Source: Niastella populi
GTDB lineage: Bacteria > Bacteroidota > Bacteroidia > Chitinophagales > Chitinophagaceae
Reading direction: 5' to 3'
NCBI RefSeq assembly: GCF_002078015.1
Contig: NZ_LWBP01000243.1
Coordinates: 1-64,000 of the forward strand
DNA: 64,000 bases
Part shown: positions 60,605 through 64,000 of the stretch, piece after piece
How positions within the stretch are numbered: position 1 is the stretch's first letter
Layout of the letters: every line of letters starts with the position of its first letter
The notes under the pieces: model-generated
The model's database searches: none
Told to the model about the DNA's origin: nothing
Seen by the model: the letters and a program-made list of their open reading frames with translations, nothing else
Made by a program: the position numbers and the translations under genes

Positions 60605-61342
60605 ATGAAAGTTATTCCGCTGAGTGAAGGCACGTTTACGATAGATAAAACAAAACAGTTTGTTCCTTTCGATACAGATAAAGACGATCTGCAGGAGCGG
60701 CCGGCTGGAAGTTTGCTGGTAGAGATCCAGCCTTTTGTAGTCGTTACGTCAGAAGATGTGTTACTGCTCGATACCGGTTTGGGTTTTACCAATGAGCACG
60801 GCCGGTTACAGTTACATCAGAATTTGATGGACAATGGCATTAATCCCGGCGAGGTCACGAAAGTGTTAATGACGCATTTGCATAAAGACCATGCCGGCGG
60901 CGTAGCCATGGGAACCGGCGCCAGCCGCGAATTAAGCTTTCCCCAGGCGCGCTATTATATACAGAAACAGGAAATGGAATATGTATATGAAAAAGGATTT
61001 CCCTCATATACAACCGAAGAACTGGATGTGTTAAAGAACGCTTCTCAGGTAACCTGGCTCGATGGCGATGGCGTAATTGACGGTTATATTAAATACGAGA
61101 TCACCCATGCTCATAGCAAGTATCACCAGGTATACTGGATCGTAGATAGTGGTGAAACCGTATTTTTCGGCGGCGATGATGCGCCGCAGCTTCAGCAAAT
61201 GCGCAGCCGCTTTGTGGCAAAATATGATTACGATGGTAAGAAATGCATGGAGCTTCGGCAGGAGTGGTGGGAGAAAGGGGAGCGGGAAAAGTGGAAGTTC
61301 CTGTTCTATCATGATGTGAAGAACCCTACTTATGAATTTTGA
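60605..61342 (+). CDS. MBL-fold metallohydrolase
   Basis: About 245 residues, cytoplasmic. The metal-binding motif THLHKDHAGG near residue 96 is the HxHxDH signature of the metallo-beta-lactamase fold; the preceding strand has LLDTGLGF and later ligands lie in THAHSKYHQ and FFGGDDAPQ. The substrate is unknown; lactone or thioester hydrolysis is typical of relatives. The ATG at 60605 fits the first strand (MKVIPLSEGTF). Confidence 0.9.
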   Translation: MKVIPLSEGTFTIDKTKQFVPFDTDKDDLQERPAGSLLVEIQPFVVVTSEDVLLLDTGLGFTNEHGRLQLHQNLMDNGINPGEVTKVLMTHLHKDHAGGVAMGTGASRELSFPQARYYIQKQEMEYVYEKGFPSYTTEELDVLKNASQVTWLDGDGVIDGYIKYEITHAHSKYHQVYWIVDSGETVFFGGDDAPQLQQMRSRFVAKYDYDGKKCMELRQEWWEKGEREKWKFLFYHDVKNPTYEF

Positions 61343-61423
61343 ATGTCGAATAGCGAATGATGAATGTCGAAACTGTTTTTTCCTTTAGCCTTCGAAATTC
61401 AATATTCATTATTCGATATTAAC

Positions 61424-61453
61424 AAAAAAGGCCTGCCCTGGAAAGAGCCGGCC
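61424..61453 (-). terminator. Terminator of the minus-strand operon at 61.5-63.7 kb
   Basis: On the minus strand GGCCGGCTC...GGGCAGGCC is a stem of about nine pairs with one mismatch, followed by TTTTTT. It lies 32 bp beyond the stop of the Spy-like gene. Confidence 0.8.
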
Positions 61454-61484
61454 ATTGCTAACCTATGAAAAACACCTAGTTTAA

Positions 61485-61913
61485 TCAATTATTCCTGAAA
61501 GATTGTTTCCGGTTCTCCATGCGCTGCATCCGGCGTTCCATTAACTCCTTTTGCAGCACGGTGCCGAATTCCTTCTCGGCTTTGAAAAATGAATTTACCT
61601 TTTCAGAAGACAATGCTTTATTGAACTCGCCATTATACTTCTTTCGTATATTTAATAGTTTCTCTTCAGTAGGAATTTCACCTTCTTTATTCTGACGCGC
61701 ATCGATCCTGGTTTTTCTGATTTCTCCCATATACTGGTTATATATGGGCCAGAATTTCTGGGCTTCATCGGTGCTCAGGTTCAGTTTTTTAGTGAGATAC
61801 GCGATCTTCAACGCTTCAATGCGGCTGCCATTGCCTTTTTCATCACCGTCCTGTGCAACGGAAACAACCGATACACCAAGCGCAAACACCAGTATGAGTA
61901 GAATTTTTTTCAT
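61485..61913 (-). CDS. Periplasmic Spy-like / hypothetical protein
   Basis: A 142-residue protein with a signal peptide (MKKILLILVFALGVSVVSVAQ). The mature part is wholly helical and highly charged: LTKKLNLSTDEAQKFWPIYNQY, EKLLNIRKKYNGEFNKAL and a C-terminal Arg/Met-rich ELMERRMQRMENRK. This resembles Spy/CpxP-type or other LTxxQ-like periplasmic proteins in shape (TKKLNLSTDEAQKFWP), and such proteins often end Bacteroidetes sigma-factor operons. It probably belongs with the sigma factor upstream. Function inferred weakly. Confidence 0.7.
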   Translation of the reverse strand: MKKILLILVFALGVSVVSVAQDGDEKGNGSRIEALKIAYLTKKLNLSTDEAQKFWPIYNQYMGEIRKTRIDARQNKEGEIPTEEKLLNIRKKYNGEFNKALSSEKVNSFFKAEKEFGTVLQKELMERRMQRMENRKQSFRNN

Positions 61914-61921
61914 GACGTTGA

Positions 61922-63124
61922 TTAGTTCGTGTTAACTTGTTTTAAAGTGCTGTACTTTTCGAGATACTGCTGCAGGTCTTCATCTGTTACATCGGCCAGC
62001 ATATCTTTCATGTCACTGGCATCGAATTCATCAACAGCCGCGGTGGCTGCAATTGGGTTTTCAGCCGGTGTGGGCGCCTGGTTCTCCAAATACTTCTGCA
62101 ACATTTCATCGCTGATGCTATCGAGCTGGGCCATCGGCGGCTGACCGCCTTTAGTTCCGGTACCTCTGTTGCTATAGAACCAGCCTGCGGTAATAATAAG
62201 ACCGGCTGCAACTGCGGCTGCAGCATACCGTAACACCCGGCGGGTAACGCTTATGGATACCACTTTGGCAGGTTGTTGCGCTTTAATGGCTTTCATTACC
62301 CGGCCCGGTAACTGATCAAAGTAACCGGCTGGAACCTTGTATACCATTATTCTTTTAAGCCCCTGCATCAATGGCGACAGGTTCTCCAATTCTATATTCA
62401 CAAAATCGATTGCCTGCGCGCCTGCAATGGCATTCTCGCCAACTTCATTAAAATAACCGGCTGGTGTGCTGAAAGGCATTTTTTTACCTATCTGGCTCAG
62501 CAGCGGCGATAATATTTCCAGTTCGTCAATAGCGCTATCCGCATCTGTGGCCTTAACCCTGTTCAGGATGGTTTCGGGTAAATTATCGAAGTACCCTTGC
62601 GGAACAGTGTAAGGGTTTGTATTTGCCGGTTGTAAAACGGATGAAAGATCTGCTTTCTCAGCCTTTACCCGTTGCAATATATTACCAGCAAGGCCTTCAA
62701 AGTATCCCTTAGGAACTTCATAAGGATTGTTGTTTGCCTGCTGTAAAGCCCTTGAAAGAATTACTTCCTCAGTTTTTACCCGTTGCAGCATATTATTCGC
62801 CAGTCCTTCAAAGTATCCCTGAGGAACTTCATAGGGATTGTTGTTAGCCTGCTGCAAAGCCCTTGAAAGACTTACTTCCTCAGCCTTTACCCGTTGCAGT
62901 ATATTATCAGCCAACCCTTCAAAGTAACCTTGTGGAACCTCATAAGGGTTGTTTGCTTTTGGTAAAACAGAAGCGGCGCTATCGGCTTTAACCAGTTGCA
63001 ATAACCGGTCAGCCAGCCCTTCAAAATACCCGGTAGGTACTGAATAAGGCGCCTGGTGACTGATTTCAGCTACAGCCGGGCTGATCTCCCTCAATTCTTT
63101 TAATATGTTTTTCCTGTTTTCCAT
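61922..63124 (-). CDS. Putative anti-sigma/membrane protein with seven VPxGYF repeats
   Basis: About 400 residues. The N-terminal about 290 residues contain seven repeats centred on VPxGYF (VPTGYF, VPQGYF, VPQGYF, VPKGYF, VPQGYF, TPAGYF, VPAGYF) followed by a helix of the type EGLADNILQRVKAEE. The second to fourth are nearly identical in DNA and protein, so they arose by recent duplication. One membrane helix (RYAAAAVAAGLIITAGWFYS) follows near residue 300, and then a short C-terminal acidic part. Proteins of this kind accompany ECF sigma factors in Bacteroidetes; sequestration of the sigma factor is a hypothesis. The ATG at 63124 is used; a TTG three codons earlier is open. It overlaps nothing and is 34 bp behind the sigma gene. 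Confidence 0.78.
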   Translation of the reverse strand: MENRKNILKELREISPAVAEISHQAPYSVPTGYFEGLADRLLQLVKADSAASVLPKANNPYEVPQGYFEGLADNILQRVKAEEVSLSRALQQANNNPYEVPQGYFEGLANNMLQRVKTEEVILSRALQQANNNPYEVPKGYFEGLAGNILQRVKAEKADLSSVLQPANTNPYTVPQGYFDNLPETILNRVKATDADSAIDELEILSPLLSQIGKKMPFSTPAGYFNEVGENAIAGAQAIDFVNIELENLSPLMQGLKRIMVYKVPAGYFDQLPGRVMKAIKAQQPAKVVSISVTRRVLRYAAAAVAAGLIITAGWFYSNRGTGTKGGQPPMAQLDSISDEMLQKYLENQAPTPAENPIAATAAVDEFDASDMKDMLADVTDEDLQQYLEKYSTLKQVNTN

Positions 63125-63158
63125 TGCACCCAATGAGACCTGATTTGTTAATTAAAGT

Positions 63159-63710
63159 TTAATGATTCAGGATATAATCCTCTATTTTTTTCACCGCATG
63201 GTGGTAGGAGGCCTTTAAAGCTCCCTCCGATGTTTCCAATACCTGGCTCATTTCCTCGTAGGGCATTTCGTCGTAATACCGTAATGAAAATACAATTCGT
63301 TGCTTTTCAGGCAATTGCTGAATGGCCAATTGTAATTTCCATTCCAGTTTATTGGGATCGAAATGTTTGTCTGCCTTGATCTTGTTTTCCAGTCCACTTT
63401 CTACATCGCTAAGCGAAACCGAGGTCCTTTTTTTCTGTTGTTCGAGGTACGTAAGGCATTCATTGGTGGCTATACGGTACAGCCAGGTATATAATTGTGA
63501 ATCCTCGCGAAAGTTCTCCAGTCCATTCCAAACCCTGATAAAAACATTTTGTAATACATCATTCGCGTCTTCGTGTTCAACCACCATACGACGAATGTGC
63601 CAATACAGTCTTTCCTGGTATTTTCGGATTATAGCCGTATAGGCTTTTTCTTTAGTGGCCGGATCGCGGAATTGCGTCAACAATTCGCTGTCTTGCATGG
63701 TCACCGACAT
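63159..63710 (-). CDS. ECF-type RNA polymerase sigma factor
   Basis: A 183-residue sigma-70-family protein. Region 2 has YQERLYWHIRRMVVEHEDANDVLQNVFIRVW (adjoining parts) and SQLYTWLYRIATNECLTYL; region 4 shows LPEKQRIVFSLRYYDEMPYEEMSQVL and SEGALKASYHHAVKKI. It starts the minus-strand operon ending at 61.45 kb with its membrane partner and the Spy-like protein. Confidence 0.95.
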   Translation of the reverse strand: MSVTMQDSELLTQFRDPATKEKAYTAIIRKYQERLYWHIRRMVVEHEDANDVLQNVFIRVWNGLENFREDSQLYTWLYRIATNECLTYLEQQKKRTSVSLSDVESGLENKIKADKHFDPNKLEWKLQLAIQQLPEKQRIVFSLRYYDEMPYEEMSQVLETSEGALKASYHHAVKKIEDYILNH

Positions 63711-63775
63711 AGGTTAGCTAGTTTTCTGTGATAAATATTGGAACCTGTCAAAGGGGTTTAGTTTAAACGCCTCAA

Positions 63776-63783
63776 CAAATATA
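63776..63783 (-). promoter_or_regulatory. Putative -7 element of the sigma-factor operon
   Basis: The minus strand reads TATATTTG, matching TAnnTTTG, 66 bp upstream of the sigma ATG. No TTG box at -33 was found; autoregulation by the ECF factor would use a different promoter. Confidence 0.45.
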
Positions 63784-63931
63784 TTATGATAAGGTATAAA
63801 TCAGTCTTTTAGGGCTGATATTAAAAAGTTTGTAATGTTAAATTCATAAAGCCTTCTTTCTTAATAGTTAAACTTCATCTGTGTAGGAAAAATCATTCTG
63901 AATATGTAGCATTGTGTGGTAAACCTATTTT

Positions 63932-64000
63932 ATGAAGAACCCGCAACCAACTCCCGGAGAAGATAAAAAAGAACCGTTTCTCCATGCAAAGGACGCCGAA
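63932..64000 (+). CDS. Start of an unidentified gene, cut by the window edge
   Basis: An ATG at 63932 opens MKNPQPTPGEDKKEPFL and stays open to the window end, 23 codons. The polar, Pro/Lys-rich start has no recognisable domain yet. It is divergent from the ECF sigma factor. Confidence 0.45.
   Translation, partial: MKNPQPTPGEDKKEPFLHAKDAE

Overview
The window looks like a stretch of chromosome from a member of the Bacteroidota, most likely the family Chitinophagaceae (Chitinophaga/Niastella-like; the genus is an inference). The grounds are a complete gldKLMN set for gliding motility and type IX secretion, a Bacteroidetes-type tyrosine recombinase without the usual first catalytic Arg, the DUF4271-hemD gene pair, sigma-factor partners with outer-membrane barrels, weak or absent Shine-Dalgarno sequences, and promoters of the TAnnTTTG (-7) type that often also decide the start codon.

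Layout. 1-3.5 kb is an A+T-richer accessory segment: a hypothetical protein, a polyvalent-protein-type kinase and an integrase. Near-identical 23-bp repeats lie at 62-84 and 3340-3362, and a tRNA-Arg(CCG) with its own terminator follows. 3.575-4.126 kb is a perfect array of about 79 copies of CTTTCGC starting 21 bp upstream of the tRNA. 4.4-12.8 kb (minus strand) is a cobalamin uptake and salvage operon headed by a cobalamin riboswitch: btuB-like receptor, DUF6580 membrane protein, BtuF-like binding protein, small CWC Cys-rich protein, cobU, Dph6-like ATP pyrophosphatase, cobT, cobS, cobC. 12.9-15 kb is a second TonB-dependent receptor. 15-17.5 kb is an amino-acid permease with a Cys/Met-type PLP enzyme. 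17.9-20.9 kb is a TolC plus membrane-fusion-protein pair without a pump gene. 21-30 kb holds gpsA, a 36-aa membrane microprotein, hemW, a BamA/TamA-like protein, a DUF4271 protein, hemD and a DUF255 thioredoxin-fold protein.

30-35 kb is gldK-gldL-gldM-gldN, the core motor and ring of type IX secretion, with a recognisable promoter and a strong terminator. 35.4-40.1 kb (minus strand) is an ECF sigma factor, its membrane/beta-barrel partner, a lipoprotein and uvrC. 40.5-53.6 kb is mainly metabolic: a lone cytochrome oxidase subunit I, gpmI, a DUF4783 protein, nadC, a SUI1/YciH factor, a small membrane protein, isocitrate dehydrogenase, apaG, a peptide transporter, purD and tryptophan 2,3-dioxygenase. 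54.4-60.5 kb is the cell-shape operon mreB-mreC-mreD-PBP2-rodA. The window ends with an MBL-fold hydrolase, a Spy-like periplasmic protein, a repeat-bearing putative anti-sigma protein and its ECF sigma factor, and the first codons of another gene.

Most of the window is ordinary core genome. The points that stand out are the heptamer array against a tRNA gene, the small integrase segment with matching end repeats, the B12 operon with no BtuCD but three poorly assigned conserved-looking genes, a putative anti-sigma protein with seven VPxGYF repeats, and many intergenic tracts built from re-used 8-12 bp words.
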